This document shows positions 15,644 through 24,399 of a stretch of DNA of 64,000 nt, piece after piece. The notes beneath the pieces are model-generated. The model had not been told where the DNA came from. It did no database searches and was given only the letters and a program-made list of their open reading frames with translations. A program made the translations under genes and the position numbers. Source of the stretch: Sinorhizobium arboris LMG 14919. Lineage in GTDB: Bacteria > Pseudomonadota > Alphaproteobacteria > Rhizobiales > Rhizobiaceae. Location: NCBI RefSeq assembly GCF_000427465.1, contig NZ_ATYB01000014.1, forward strand, positions 1,201,570 through 1,265,569, written 5' to 3'. How positions within the stretch are numbered: the stretch's first letter is position 1; the number at the start of each line of letters is the position of its first letter.

Positions 15644-16375
15644 ATGGAACGGGATCAGACGGCAACTTCACCGGAAACCGAAGCCGAGAGTACCGATGTC
15701 CGCAGTCGAGAACCCGCCTTCAACCTTCCGCCGGGGCTGACCGGCATCCTGTTGTTTCTCATCGCGGTTCATGTCCTGAGGACTTATGTCCTGCCGGCCG
15801 AGCTCGACCAGGAGCTGATTCTCAACTTCGCCTTCCTGCCGGTGCGCTATACGCTCCCCCTCAGCGAACAGGGCCTGGTCTGGCTCTGGACGCCGGTCAC
15901 CTATTCCTTTCTGCACGGCAGCTGGGAGCATCTCATCTTCAACATCTTCTGGATGATCGCATTCGGCGCACCCGTCGTAAGGCGGATCGGGATCGCCCGC
16001 CTCGCCATTTTCTGGTGCCTTTCGGCGGCTGCCGCCGTCGGATTGCACGTCATATTCCACTGGGGAGAGATGGCCGTGGTGATCGGGGCCTCGGGCGTAG
16101 TCTCGGGCTTGATGGGGGCTGCGGCTCGCTTTGTATTTTCCCCGAGCGGTCGCATCAGCCGCCAGTTTGCCCATCTCAACCGACGGCTGTCGTTTGCGGA
16201 GACGCTGACCAACCGTTCCGTGCTCGTCTTCACCGGGATCTGGTTCCTGACCAATTTCCTGGTGGGGTTCGGCATCTTGTCGATCGGAGGGGCGGGAAGC
16301 GTAGCCTGGGAGGCGCATATCGGCGGCTTCCTCTTCGGCTTTCTGCTGTTCGCGCTCTTCGATCCCCGAGGATAG
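15644..16375 (+). CDS. Rhomboid-family intramembrane serine protease
   Basis: The 243-residue protein starts MERDQTATSPETEAEST with a polar N-terminus, then six or so membrane helices from about residue 32. Rhomboid hallmarks are present in order: the HGSWEHLIFNIFWM loop, the catalytic serine in GASGVVSGLMGA, and the catalytic histidine in AHIGGFLFGF near the C-terminus. It cleaves membrane proteins within the inner membrane; the substrate is unknown. AAGAGGG precedes the ATG. The longer open frame starting at 15524 runs through the terminator hairpin, so that start is rejected. Confidence 0.9.
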   Translation: MERDQTATSPETEAESTDVRSREPAFNLPPGLTGILLFLIAVHVLRTYVLPAELDQELILNFAFLPVRYTLPLSEQGLVWLWTPVTYSFLHGSWEHLIFNIFWMIAFGAPVVRRIGIARLAIFWCLSAAAAVGLHVIFHWGEMAVVIGASGVVSGLMGAAARFVFSPSGRISRQFAHLNRRLSFAETLTNRSVLVFTGIWFLTNFLVGFGILSIGGAGSVAWEAHIGGFLFGFLLFALFDPRG

Positions 16376-16762
16376 GGCCATGCAGGAGGCCCAACGATCG
16401 GGCGCGCCTTCTGTCGATCGGGTGCGATAGTCGATCGTTTCAACCGCCGAATCTTCGTGATGCCCGATTCTGCAGCAGAGGCAGAAGCCTTTCTGTTGAA
16501 GTCTTGATTTCCTGAGGTCGCTGGCGCACCATTGCTTGCGGTCGCCGAATACATTGATTGCTCGAGGCGGCCGCGCAAAGGCCGGGTGCCGGCGTAGCCT
16601 TGTGCTGAGGAGCGCCAAGGACTGTGCTGGTGCCGGAATGGGTACGGGTTTCCTGCGGCCGTCTGCACTGTCACCGCGTCTTCCCTCCATCGGGAGTGCA
16701 GCGACCGACATGGCTGGAATCTCTTCCCGTCGGCCCGGTTTGTCGCAACGGGAGATGTGCGC
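16376..16762. other. 387-bp spacer, nothing identified
   Basis: I found no supported gene, terminator or known repeat. Several inverted words such as GATCGGG/CCCGATC occur, but without a consistent structure. The right end holds the GGGAGA ribosome site of the CBS gene. Confidence 0.45.
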
Positions 16763-17191
16763 ATGTCAGTGAAAGCGATTCTCAATGAAAAGGGCCACAA
16801 CGTCGTCACGGTTACAGAACAGGTGACGGTTCAGCAGGCCGCGACTTTGCTGCATGAAAATCATATCGGGGCCGTTGTCGTCGTCGATGCGGAGGAGCGT
16901 ATCGTCGGCATCATGACGGAGCGAGACATCGTCGCCTCGATCGCCCGATATGGCGCCGCCTGTCTCGATAAGCCGGTGTCTTCCGTTATGTGGCAGAACG
17001 TCTATTGCTGTCGCGAGGAAATGTCCGTCGACGCGCTGATGGAAATGATGAGCAAGTTTCGCGCACGCCATCTGCCCGTCGAGCGGGAGGGCCGGCTGGC
17101 CGGCATCGTTTCGATCGGAGACGTGGTCAAGTATCACATCCGCGCCATTGAGAACGAGACCGAGCAGATCAAGGCCTATATCGCCGGCTAA
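16763..17191 (+). CDS. CBS-pair domain protein
   Basis: The 142-residue protein consists almost entirely of two CBS motifs: about 1-65 (LLHENHIGAVVVVDAEERIVGIMTERDI) and about 75-135 (ARHLPVEREGRLAGIVSIGDVVKYH). Such stand-alone CBS pairs bind adenosine nucleotides and act as energy-state sensors, but the partner is not evident here. GGGAGA lies six bases before the ATG at 16763; an in-frame GTG six bases earlier would add only two residues. It is cytoplasmic. A palindromic repeat lies 30 bp after the stop. Confidence 0.88.
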   Translation: MSVKAILNEKGHNVVTVTEQVTVQQAATLLHENHIGAVVVVDAEERIVGIMTERDIVASIARYGAACLDKPVSSVMWQNVYCCREEMSVDALMEMMSKFRARHLPVEREGRLAGIVSIGDVVKYHIRAIENETEQIKAYIAG

Positions 17192-17221
17192 GCACTTCCT
17201 TCCTTTGATCGGATCAAAATG

Positions 17222-17265
17222 CTGCAGCGACCTTTGCGCGTCTGATAGGACGCGCGGCGCTGTAG
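17222..17265. repeat. Rhizobial palindromic repeat, copy 2 (inverse orientation)
   Basis: Arms CTGCAGCG (17222-17229) and CGCTGTAG (17258-17265) enclose GCGCGTC/GACGCGC (17236-17242 with 17249-17255). The asymmetric ACCTTT sits in the left half, so this copy is inverted relative to the one at 9923. Confidence 0.85.
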
Positions 17266-17437
17266 GAAACCTGTCGGAGGAATGCAATCTCTGCTCTTTC
17301 CTCATCTCTGTGCCCGTCACAGAAATCCAGCGCTGTGGCGCGGGGAAAAGGGATGAGGAGATCAACCAAGCCGCGGCGGGTGTCCCGAATCTCAACAGGC
17401 CTCGGAACGCTTGGCCCCCGCAAGACCTCCCGGGCTT

Positions 17438-18403
17438 TCAACGAGGCAGCGGTTCCTGCATGCGCCGGATTTCCGAAAGCTTGGTCTTGGCTTCCTGATA
17501 GCCCCGGTCGATCGCTTCGCCGGCACGGTGGAATTCTGAAAGTCCAATATCGTTGAGTCGCGGATGCAGAGAGAGATCCGGCGGATCGCCGGCAAGCCGG
17601 GCGCGCGAAATGCGGTCCTGAATGATGTTGAACGCCTGGACCATGACGCTGGTCATGCCGAGGCGTGCCGAAAAGCGGTTGGCATCGGTCGCCGGTGTAT
17701 CGGGCGTTTCCATGCCGGCGCTATGCTTGACGACGGCCGAGCGCCCGTAGACGTCATAGTTCAGGTTGACGGCGACGACGTGCAACTGCTCATGTGCGCG
17801 GCAGACCGAAACGGGAACCGGATTGACCAGTGCGCCGTCGATGAGAGTCCGTCCGTTGGCGTTGACGGGTTCGAAAATGCCGGGCAAGGCATAGGATGCC
17901 CGAATGGCGGTAATGAGGGATCCTTTTTCGATCCATACCTCGTGACCGCTGTAAACTTCCGTGGCGACTGCGACAAAGGGTCGGTTAAGGTCCTCGATAC
18001 TGAGGTTCTGCAGATGCTCCTGCATACGCTTGGTGAGCCGCAGCCCACCAAAAAGGCCGCCGCCGCCGATCGCAAAATCGAGCAATCCGGCGATGCGGCG
18101 CACGGTAAGCGAGCGGGCGAAGCTTTCCAATTCCTCGAGCTTGCCGGCGAGATAGCAGCCACCCACGAGCGCACCGATCGACGTGCCGGCGATCATTCCA
18201 ACTTCGATGCCCTCCTCGTCGAGTGCTTTCAGGACGCCGATATGGGCCCAGCCGCGCGCAGCACCCCCGCCGAGCGCCAGCGCGATTTTGGGTTTCACTG
18301 ACTGGGAAATTCGTGGTGCTGGAGGAGTGGTCGTAATCGACGAGCCGTTCGCGCCGGAAAGATCGGCAATCTGACTGTTACGCGTAAATGTCCAGTTCAG
18401 CAT
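17438..18403 (-). CDS. Patatin-like phospholipase family protein (RssA-like)
   Basis: The 321-residue protein has the patatin catalytic features: the oxyanion-hole motif GGGAARG (45-51), nucleophile motif GTSIG with Ser75, and the catalytic Asp in LIDGALVNPVP near residue 190. A DxG/A dyad of this type hydrolyses acyl esters of lipids. The first 37 residues are polar and not conserved-looking, with no signal peptide. It is likely cytoplasmic or peripheral to the inner membrane. The role is unproven; bacterial RssA/YchK-like members often have no known substrate. Confidence 0.88.
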   Translation of the reverse strand: MLNWTFTRNSQIADLSGANGSSITTTPPAPRISQSVKPKIALALGGGAARGWAHIGVLKALDEEGIEVGMIAGTSIGALVGGCYLAGKLEELESFARSLTVRRIAGLLDFAIGGGGLFGGLRLTKRMQEHLQNLSIEDLNRPFVAVATEVYSGHEVWIEKGSLITAIRASYALPGIFEPVNANGRTLIDGALVNPVPVSVCRAHEQLHVVAVNLNYDVYGRSAVVKHSAGMETPDTPATDANRFSARLGMTSVMVQAFNIIQDRISRARLAGDPPDLSLHPRLNDIGLSEFHRAGEAIDRGYQEAKTKLSEIRRMQEPLPR

Positions 18404-18748
18404 CCGGCACCTCCGACACCGCCGAATAGATTGCTTCCGTCACACGGGCCTAGCAGGAACGCCCTGCCAAGCCGACCACTGCACTCTCCTTGTATCGACG
18501 CGATCCGCCTATCGAAACAACGGGTGCCGACCTTTCGTCCGGTTGCTGAAAGACCGGCACCACGATCGAGATTAGCACCGAACCGGCTACAAATACGGCC
18601 AGCCCGATAAACATTGGATACAGCCTGCAACACATTTTGGTTCTCGGCCGTTACCGCGGGAACCAACTTACAAGATTAATGATTAGATGCCCGTTTGGTT
18701 GCTAAAAGATGAATATATCAGCGAGGCGAACCAGGAAAACGCAGATGC
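18404..18748. other. 345-bp spacer containing one possible small ORF
   Basis: The only candidate gene is the short membrane ORF at 18450-18635. The rest holds an AT-rich stretch at about 18660-18725, suitable as a promoter region for leftward transcription. No terminator was found. Confidence 0.4.
18450..18635 (-). CDS. Possible small membrane protein
   Basis: A 61-residue frame starts MCCRLYPMFIGLAVFVAGSV and has one strong membrane helix (about 8-30), followed by a polar tail. The ribosome site is weak (GAGAAC) and an alternative Met lies at residue 8. It precedes the patatin gene on the same strand by 46 bp. Hydrophobicity and position favour a real gene, but nothing else does. Confidence 0.3.
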   Translation of the reverse strand: MCCRLYPMFIGLAVFVAGSVLISIVVPVFQQPDERSAPVVSIGGSRRYKESAVVGLAGRSC

Positions 18749-19201
18749 TCAGTTCTCGGCGTAGATCTGCGCCGGATCGAAATGTCTGTGGTCGTCGGTG
18801 ATCGCCACTTTCGCTTCGTCGCCGTCGACGCTGACCGTCCGATAAAAGCACGAGCGGCGTCCGGTATGGCAGGTGGCATCGTGACCGGCGACAGAGACTT
18901 TCAGCCAAATCGCGTCCTGATCGCAATCGGTTCGAATTTCGAGGACGGTCTGCAAATTGCCCGAGCTTTCGCCCTTCTTCCAGAGACGGTCGCGTGAGCG
19001 GCTGTAGTAATGCGCAATACCGGTTTCCAGCGTCAGGGCCAGTGCCTCGGCGTTCATGTGCGCGACCATCAGCAATTCGCCGTCGCGTGCATCGGTCACG
19101 ACAGCCGTGATCAGGCCCTTCTCGTCGAAGCGCGGGGTGAAGGCCGGACCGATTTCCAGTTCGGCCTTGTCCTGTGGGGGGGAAGCGAAAGTGAGCGTCA
19201 T
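18749..19201 (-). CDS. hisI: Phosphoribosyl-AMP cyclohydrolase
   Basis: The 150-residue enzyme opens the adenine ring of phosphoribosyl-AMP, the third step of histidine biosynthesis. Family blocks are all present: [18 protein letters not shown]-type [18 protein letters not shown], and the metal-binding [11 protein letters not shown] with [11 protein letters not shown]. As in other alphaproteobacteria it is monofunctional, without the HisE pyrophosphohydrolase domain. The ATG at 19201 has GGAG upstream; the frame extends further but into a palindromic repeat. It is separated from the other his genes and lies downstream of folE on the same strand. Confidence 0.93.
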   Translation of the reverse strand: MTLTFASPPQDKAELEIGPAFTPRFDEKGLITAVVTDARDGELLMVAHMNAEALALTLETGIAHYYSRSRDRLWKKGESSGNLQTVLEIRTDCDQDAIWLKVSVAGHDATCHTGRRSCFYRTVSVDGDEAKVAITDDHRHFDPAQIYAEN

Positions 19202-19214
19202 CGCCTGAGCTCCG

Positions 19215-19257
19215 CTACGGCGCCGCGCGTCCCGATCGGACGCGCAAGGTCGTGTAG
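19215..19257. repeat. Rhizobial palindromic repeat, copy 3 (folE-hisI spacer)
   Basis: Inner arms GCGCGTCC (19225-19232) and GGACGCGC (19238-19245) are perfect. Outer arms CTACGGCG and TCGTGTAG have drifted. It sits between two co-directional genes, where it could act as an intercistronic hairpin. Confidence 0.8.
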
Positions 19258-19307
19258 TCTTCGGGGTTGCTGCATGTTTCCAAGATCGGAACATGCGTTG
19301 ACGGAGC

Positions 19308-19925
19308 TTATTTGAAGCCCCTGAGCATCGTCATGAAACGGGCCTGTTCGGCCGGCTCGCTCTTGAACGCACCGGTGAAGGTGGTCGTCAGCGTCGTCGC
19401 GCCCTGCTTCTTGATGCCGCGCATGGCCATGCACAGATGCTCGGCCTCGACCATCACCGCCACGCCGCGGGGCATGAGGGTTTCGTCGATGGCCTTGGCG
19501 ATCTGCGCCGTCATTGCCTCCTGCGTCTGCAGCCGGCGGGCGTAGATGTCGACGACCCGGGCGATCTTGGAAAGGCCGAGCACGCGCCCGTTCGGCAGGT
19601 AGGCGACATGGGCCTTGCCGATGATCGGCACCATATGGTGCTCGCAATGCGAATAGAACGGGATGTCCTTTTCGAGCACGATGTCATCGTAGCCGGAGAC
19701 TTCCTCGAAGGTTCGACCGAGCACGTCTTCCGCCACGAGATCGTAGCCGCCGAAAATTTCGCGATACGCCTTGGCCACGCGAGCAGGCGTGTCCTTCAGG
19801 CCTTCCCGCGCCGGATCTTCGCCTGCCCAGCGCAACAACACGCGAACGGCTTCTTCAGCTTCCTTCTGTGTCGGACGACCGCTTGCGTCGTCGAGCACAG
19901 GAAAATTCTTCACTATGGCGTCCAT
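19308..19925 (-). CDS. folE: GTP cyclohydrolase I
   Basis: The 205-residue enzyme converts GTP to 7,8-dihydroneopterin triphosphate, the entry step for folate and queuosine-type pathways. It has the zinc ligands in [10 protein letters not shown] and [11 protein letters not shown], the [18 protein letters not shown] core, and the C-terminal TTTFTGAF with FMTMLRGFK. Length matches the type IA family. The ATG at 19925 is preceded by AAGGGG. hisI follows on the same strand after a 106-bp gap holding a palindromic repeat. I saw no riboswitch in the leader. Confidence 0.95.
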   Translation of the reverse strand: MDAIVKNFPVLDDASGRPTQKEAEEAVRVLLRWAGEDPAREGLKDTPARVAKAYREIFGGYDLVAEDVLGRTFEEVSGYDDIVLEKDIPFYSHCEHHMVPIIGKAHVAYLPNGRVLGLSKIARVVDIYARRLQTQEAMTAQIAKAIDETLMPRGVAVMVEAEHLCMAMRGIKKQGATTLTTTFTGAFKSEPAEQARFMTMLRGFK

Positions 19926-20263
19926 ATGGCCCCTTTAAGCAATACGAAATTGCTGACGTTTTATCTTTTCGGACAACTCGCCACTGGCCATACGCCTAAC
20001 CCTGCAGGCTTGGGTTCCGTTGGCGGGTTCCGGGGCTTTCGGGTCTCGGCTTAGCAGTGCACTGGACCGTCCGGCACGGTTTCCCAAACAACAGGCGACA
20101 CTTGATCCCCTTGCGGAACTGTCACCCCAACACGACATAGCATATAGTATGGTGCCACATGGATAAAAGAGCCCGAATGCGCCACGCCGTGCTTTTTTCC
20201 CGCCGCCTGGAGAAAATCATGCGCCGAACGCCCGAAACCGCGAAAAATCAACCGGATTCCTAA
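19926..20263. other. 338-bp divergent promoter region between folE and the IscU-like gene
   Basis: The region must hold promoters in both directions, and the rightward one probably includes CATATAGTATGG near 20141. A 34-codon frame (20159-20263) ends in TAA directly abutting the ATG of the scaffold gene. No repeat or terminator was found. Confidence 0.45.
20159..20263 (+). other. Possible 34-codon upstream ORF abutting the IscU-like gene
   Basis: The frame starts MDKRARMRHAVLFSRRLEKI and ends TAA at 20261-20263, with the next gene's ATG at 20264. No ribosome site precedes its own ATG. It could couple translation into the next gene or be chance; the product is very basic. Confidence 0.2.
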
Positions 20264-20710
20264 ATGATTGACGACATTTACAACAGCAGGATTCTCGAAT
20301 TCGCAGGCAATATTCCGCGCCTTGGAATGTTGGCGGAAGCCGATGCCGAGGCCGCCGCGCATTCCAAGCTTTGCGGCTCGAAGGTGAGAATCTGGCTGAA
20401 GATGGATGGCGAAATCGTCACCGACTTCGCCCATGACGTCAAAGCCTGCGCCCTCGGCCAAGCGTCCTCTTCCATCATGGCGCGGCACGTCGTCGGCGCC
20501 CATGCGGACGAGATCCGCAAGGCTCGCGAGGACATGCTGGCCATGCTGAAGGCCGACGGGGAAGGCCCATCGGGCCGTTTCGAGGACATGCGGTTCCTAA
20601 AACCCGTCAAGGACTACAAAGCGCGCCATGCCTCGACGATGCTGACTTTCGATGCCGTCGTCGATGCCATCGGCCAGATAGAGGCCAGGCGCCTCGCTGC
20701 GGCCGTCTGA
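20264..20710 (+). CDS. IscU/NifU-like iron-sulfur cluster scaffold protein
   Basis: The 148-residue protein aligns with the U-type scaffold fold: DDIYNSRILEFAGN start, SKLCGSKV (Cys37) and KACALGQASSS (Cys62). The third cluster cysteine expected in the motif preceding the C-terminal helix is absent, where the sequence reads YKARHASTML. This two-cysteine form is seen in an alphaproteobacterial branch annotated as scaffold proteins. It may bind or transfer clusters differently from IscU or SufU. yidD follows after three bases on the same strand. The start directly abuts a possible small upstream ORF. Confidence 0.8.
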   Translation: MIDDIYNSRILEFAGNIPRLGMLAEADAEAAAHSKLCGSKVRIWLKMDGEIVTDFAHDVKACALGQASSSIMARHVVGAHADEIRKAREDMLAMLKADGEGPSGRFEDMRFLKPVKDYKARHASTMLTFDAVVDAIGQIEARRLAAAV

Positions 20711-20713
20711 GCC

Positions 20714-21079
20714 ATGTGTCCCCAGCCCGATGCCGATCACGGAGGCACCCGCGGCGATGCCGGTGGCCGGAACTGGTCAGGACCGTTCCGCAGGACGCCG
20801 GGGCGGCTCGTCGGCATGGCGATGATCCGCGCCTATCAACTGACGCTGTCGGGCTTCATCGGCAATTCCTGTCGTCACCTGCCGACCTGTTCGGAATACG
20901 GCTTCGAGGCGATCGCCCGATACGGCCTGTGGGCCGGTGGTTGGTTGACCCTGTTCCGGGTCATCCGTTGCGGCCCGGGCGGAACCCACGGATTCGACCC
21001 GGTGCCCGACCGCCTCGCACCTCGCCAGCGCTGGTACACGCCATGGCGCTACTGGCAGCCACGCCGAAAGGAAGCGTGA
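20714..21079 (+). CDS. yidD: Membrane protein insertion efficiency factor YidD
   Basis: The 121-residue protein carries the YidD core at about 35-105: IRAYQLTLSGFIGNSCRHLPTCSEYGFEAI followed by GWLTLFRVIRCGPGGTHGFDPVP. YidD is a small amphipathic inner-membrane-associated factor that assists YidC-dependent insertion. The usual partners rpmH, rnpA and yidC are not adjacent here; instead it sits in a cluster with an IscU-like gene. The N-terminal 34 residues are a non-conserved polar extension, and a start at the internal Met near residue 35 is possible. Confidence 0.9.
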   Translation: MCPQPDADHGGTRGDAGGRNWSGPFRRTPGRLVGMAMIRAYQLTLSGFIGNSCRHLPTCSEYGFEAIARYGLWAGGWLTLFRVIRCGPGGTHGFDPVPDRLAPRQRWYTPWRYWQPRRKEA

Positions 21080-21084
21080 GAGCC

Positions 21085-21504
21085 GTGACCATTCCGATGG
21101 AGTACCGGCAGGCCTCTGCGGAGTTCGACCGTTTCATCGTCGATGCGCGCGACATTGCCGCTCTTCAGACCACCAACCAGGCCTATACGATGGTGCAGGC
21201 GGTGCTTTACGCTTTCCGCCGCCGCCTCGAAATTTCCGACGCCCTGCTTTTCGCCAATGTGCTGCCGCCGGTCCTTCGAGCGATCTTCGTCGCCGACTGG
21301 GACCTGGAGGAGCCGGCGCTGCCGTTCTCCGAGCGCCGCGCGATGACGCGAGAGGTACAGGCATTCCGCGGCAATCACAACGTCTCGCCGGACACAGCCA
21401 TCGCAGATGTAGCCGCGGCGTTGCGGCGTAACGTCGACGATAAGCCGTTGGATCGCGTGCTCGCACGGCTGCCGGCCGGCGCAGTCGATTTCTGGCGGGC
21501 TTGA
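21085..21504 (+). CDS. DUF2267 domain protein
   Basis: The frame after yidD holds 139 residues from the GTG at 21085 (MTIPMEYRQASAEFDRF); GTG 21076 and ATG 21097 are alternatives. It shows the DUF2267 pattern: TTNQAYTMVQAVLYAFRRRLEISDALLFANVLPPVLRAIFVADWD, then a second helical half with DTAIADVAAALRRNV. The family is helical, cytoplasmic and of unknown function. It overlaps or nearly abuts yidD and runs into the DUF1697 gene, so the four genes from 20264 probably form one transcript. Confidence 0.7.
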   Translation: MTIPMEYRQASAEFDRFIVDARDIAALQTTNQAYTMVQAVLYAFRRRLEISDALLFANVLPPVLRAIFVADWDLEEPALPFSERRAMTREVQAFRGNHNVSPDTAIADVAAALRRNVDDKPLDRVLARLPAGAVDFWRA

Positions 21505-21509
21505 GGCGG

Positions 21510-22049
21510 GTGGAGACCTACGTCGCCTTGCTCCACAGTATCGTTCTCGGCGGCGGCCGCCGCGTCGTCATGGCTGACCTGAAGGCTGTGGCGGAAGGAC
21601 TTGGCTATCAGGAACCGCGCACGCTTGCTGCGACGGGCAATCTCGTGTTCCGCGCGCCGGAGCAACCGTTGCCGAAGCTCGAGGCCGAGCTCGAAAGCGC
21701 ATTCGCCGCCGCCTTCGGCCGGCATGTCGATATCATCATGCGTACTGCCGAGGAATGGCTGTCGCTCGCCCGCGGTAATCCCTTCCTCGCCGAAAGCGAG
21801 AAAGACCCGGCAAGCGTCCACGTTCGGGTGATGCGCGCGCCGCTCGAGGCAGGCACCGCGGAGCGGCTCCTAGGCTATTGTACCAGGGGCGAACGGGTGG
21901 CTATCGTCCATGGCGATCTATGGGTGGATTTCGGCGGAAAGCCGAGCGAGTCCAGGTTGCTCGGAGTCATGACGACCAAGCGGCTCGGCATCGGGACGGT
22001 GCGCAACTGGAACACGGTGAAGGGTCTGCGTGGAATGGTCGCCGGTTGA
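21510..22049 (+). CDS. DUF1697 domain protein
   Basis: The protein of about 179 residues begins VETYVALLHSIVLGGGRRVVMADL, followed by LGYQEPRTLAATGNLVFRA, the defining start of DUF1697. The C-terminal TTKRLGIGTVRNWNTVKGL block is also present. A TTG at 21501 overlapping the DUF2267 stop is an equally possible start. Family members are cytoplasmic and structurally known but of unknown function. It is the last gene of a four-gene cluster, followed by 180 bp before thrS. Confidence 0.8.
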   Translation: METYVALLHSIVLGGGRRVVMADLKAVAEGLGYQEPRTLAATGNLVFRAPEQPLPKLEAELESAFAAAFGRHVDIIMRTAEEWLSLARGNPFLAESEKDPASVHVRVMRAPLEAGTAERLLGYCTRGERVAIVHGDLWVDFGGKPSESRLLGVMTTKRLGIGTVRNWNTVKGLRGMVAG

Positions 22050-22228
22050 GCGGCTGCGCCTTTACTCCATGGTGAAAAAGCTTTATCAGGCCCGCGTCAA
22101 TTCGAGCACTTCCATCGGGAAGTGCGTAGTGTCCGAGGTTGGAGCGTTTCGATGAAGCACCGGAACGCTCTGGCCGGCCGGCAACCATACCACCCGCATT
22201 CGTTGGCGGGACTGGATAGGAGATCATG

Positions 22229-24211
22229 ATGTCGCATTCCGTTTCCCTTACATTTCCTGATGGCTCCGAGCGAGAGTTTGCCGCCGGGACGACCGGCCGC
22301 GATGTCGCGGAATCGATCTCGAAGTCGCTCGCGAAGAAGGCCGTCGCGATCGCCATCGACGGCGAGCTGCGCGACCTCTCGGATTCCGTGACGGCAGGCA
22401 GGATCGAGATCGTCACGCGCGAGGACAAGCGCGCGCTCGAGCTCATCCGCCACGACGCGGCCCATGTCATGGCGGAGGCCGTGCAGGAATTGTGGCCGGG
22501 AACGCAGGTGACCATCGGCCCGGTTATCGACAACGGCTTCTATTACGACTTTGCCAAGAACGAGCCCTTCACGCCCGACGACCTGCCCGTCATCGAGAAG
22601 AAGATGCGGGAGATCATCGCCCGCAACAGGCCCTTCACCAAGGAGGTCTGGTCGCGCGACAAGGCCAAGGAGGTCTTTGCCGCCAAGGGGGAGGCCTACA
22701 AAGTCGAACTCGTGGACGCCATCCCCGAAGGCCAGGACCTGAAGATCTATTACCAGGGCGACTGGTTCGATCTCTGCCGCGGGCCGCACATGGCCTCGAC
22801 GGGCCAGATAGGCACGGCCTTCAAGCTGATGAAGGTGGCCGGCGCCTATTGGCGCGGCGACAGCAACAACCCGATGCTGACGCGCATCTACGGCACCGCC
22901 TGGCACACTCAGGAGGAGCTGGATCAGTACCTGCACGTGCTCGCCGAAGCGGAGAAGCGTGACCACCGCCGGCTCGGCCGCGAGATGGACCTCTTCCACT
23001 TCCAGGAGGAAGGGCCGGGCGTGGTCTTCTGGCATGGAAAAGGCTGGCGGATATTCCAGAGTCTGGTGGCCTATATGCGCCGCCGGCTCGAGGGCGACTA
23101 TCAGGAGGTCAATGCTCCCCAGGTCCTCGACAAATCGCTCTGGGAGACCTCAGGTCACTGGGGCTGGTATCGTGACAACATGTTCAAGGTGACTGTTGCC
23201 GGCGACGAAACGGACGATGATCGCGTCTTCGCGCTGAAGCCGATGAATTGCCCCGGGCACATACAGATCTTCAAGCACGGCTTGAAGTCTTACCGCGAAC
23301 TGCCTGTTCGGCTGGCCGAATTCGGCGCGGTGCACCGCTACGAACCCTCCGGTGCGCTGCACGGTCTCATGCGCGTCCGCGGCTTCACGCAGGACGATGC
23401 GCATATCTTCTGCACCGACGAGCAGATGGCGGCCGAATGCCTGAAAATCAACGATCTGATCCTTTCCGTCTATGAAGACTTCGGTTTCAAGGAGATCGTC
23501 GTGAAGCTCTCGACGCGCCCGGAAAAGCGCGTGGGTTCCGATGAGCTCTGGGATCGGGCCGAGGCCGTGATGACGGACGTCTTGAAGACCATCGAGGAGC
23601 AGTCCGAAGGTCGCATCAAGACCGGCATTCTACCGGGCGAGGGCGCATTCTACGGCCCGAAGTTCGAATACACGCTGAAGGACGCGATCGGCCGCGAATG
23701 GCAGTGCGGAACGACGCAGGTCGATTTCAACCTGCCGGAACGTTTCGGCGCCTTCTACATCGACAGCGAATCCGAAAAGCGTCAGCCGGTGATGATTCAT
23801 CGCGCCATTTGCGGTTCGATGGAGCGTTTCCTCGGCATCCTGCTTGAGAACTATGCCGGCCACATGCCGCTGTGGATATCGCCCCTGCAGGTGGTGGTCG
23901 CGACGATCACGTCGGAGGCCGACGACTATGGCCGCGAAGTCGCCGAGCGCTTGCGTGATGCGGGGCTGACGGTTGAGACCGATTTCCGCAACGAAAAGAT
24001 CAATTACAAGGTCCGCGAGCATTCGGTGACGAAGGTTCCGGTGATCGTCGTCTGCGGCAAGCGCGAAGCGGAGGAGCGCTCGGTCAATATCCGTCGCCTG
24101 GGCTCTCAGGCGCAAACGGCAATGTCTCTGGACGAGGCGGTCGCATCGCTTTCGGCCGAAGCCATGGCGCCGGACCTCAAGCGCAGGGCGGAGCGGAACG
24201 CCCGCGTCTGA
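22229..24211 (+). CDS. thrS: Threonyl-tRNA synthetase
   Basis: The 660-residue class II synthetase charges tRNA-Thr. Domains in order: TGS (about 1-62), the editing domain with [11 protein letters not shown] (HxxxH, about 72-82) and DLCRGPHM, the catalytic core with motif 2 ([27 protein letters not shown]), motif 3 ([19 protein letters not shown]), and a C-terminal anticodon domain (about 550-650). ATGATG occurs at the start; the second ATG (22229) has the better distance from AGGAG. Length is standard. No upstream T-box or operator-like structure was evident. A repeat element follows the gene. Confidence 0.96.
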   Translation: MSHSVSLTFPDGSEREFAAGTTGRDVAESISKSLAKKAVAIAIDGELRDLSDSVTAGRIEIVTREDKRALELIRHDAAHVMAEAVQELWPGTQVTIGPVIDNGFYYDFAKNEPFTPDDLPVIEKKMREIIARNRPFTKEVWSRDKAKEVFAAKGEAYKVELVDAIPEGQDLKIYYQGDWFDLCRGPHMASTGQIGTAFKLMKVAGAYWRGDSNNPMLTRIYGTAWHTQEELDQYLHVLAEAEKRDHRRLGREMDLFHFQEEGPGVVFWHGKGWRIFQSLVAYMRRRLEGDYQEVNAPQVLDKSLWETSGHWGWYRDNMFKVTVAGDETDDDRVFALKPMNCPGHIQIFKHGLKSYRELPVRLAEFGAVHRYEPSGALHGLMRVRGFTQDDAHIFCTDEQMAAECLKINDLILSVYEDFGFKEIVVKLSTRPEKRVGSDELWDRAEAVMTDVLKTIEEQSEGRIKTGILPGEGAFYGPKFEYTLKDAIGREWQCGTTQVDFNLPERFGAFYIDSESEKRQPVMIHRAICGSMERFLGILLENYAGHMPLWISPLQVVVATITSEADDYGREVAERLRDAGLTVETDFRNEKINYKVREHSVTKVPVIVVCGKREAEERSVNIRRLGSQAQTAMSLDEAVASLSAEAMAPDLKRRAERNARV

Positions 24212-24225
24212 CGAGACGGCGGCTG

Positions 24226-24382
24226 CCCCTCATCCGGCTGCCGCCACTTTCCCGTCTTTATGGGGAGAAGGGATAAGCGGCTCGCTCCCGCTGCTGCAGA
24301 CACCGACGTGAAAGATGATCGGGCGACCCACCACTCGTTCCTTCTCCTTGCGGGGAGCAGGTGCCGGCAGGCGGTTGAGGGG
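24226..24382. repeat. RIME-like repeat with inverted ends
   Basis: The left end CCCCTCATCCGGCTGCCGCC (24226-24245) and right end GCCGGCAGGCGGTTGAGGGG (24363-24382) are imperfect inverse copies. Between them lie CTTTATGGGGAGAAGGG and CCTTCTCCTTGCGGGGAG words. This matches the rhizobial RIME-type mosaic element found between genes. Confidence 0.6.
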
Positions 24383-24399
24383 CGGGCCGGGCGACGTCT

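Noticed and set aside
22050..22228. Possible T-box or other tRNA-sensing leader upstream of thrS
   Set aside because: No T-box sequence or anti-terminator pair was found; such leaders are rare outside Firmicutes.
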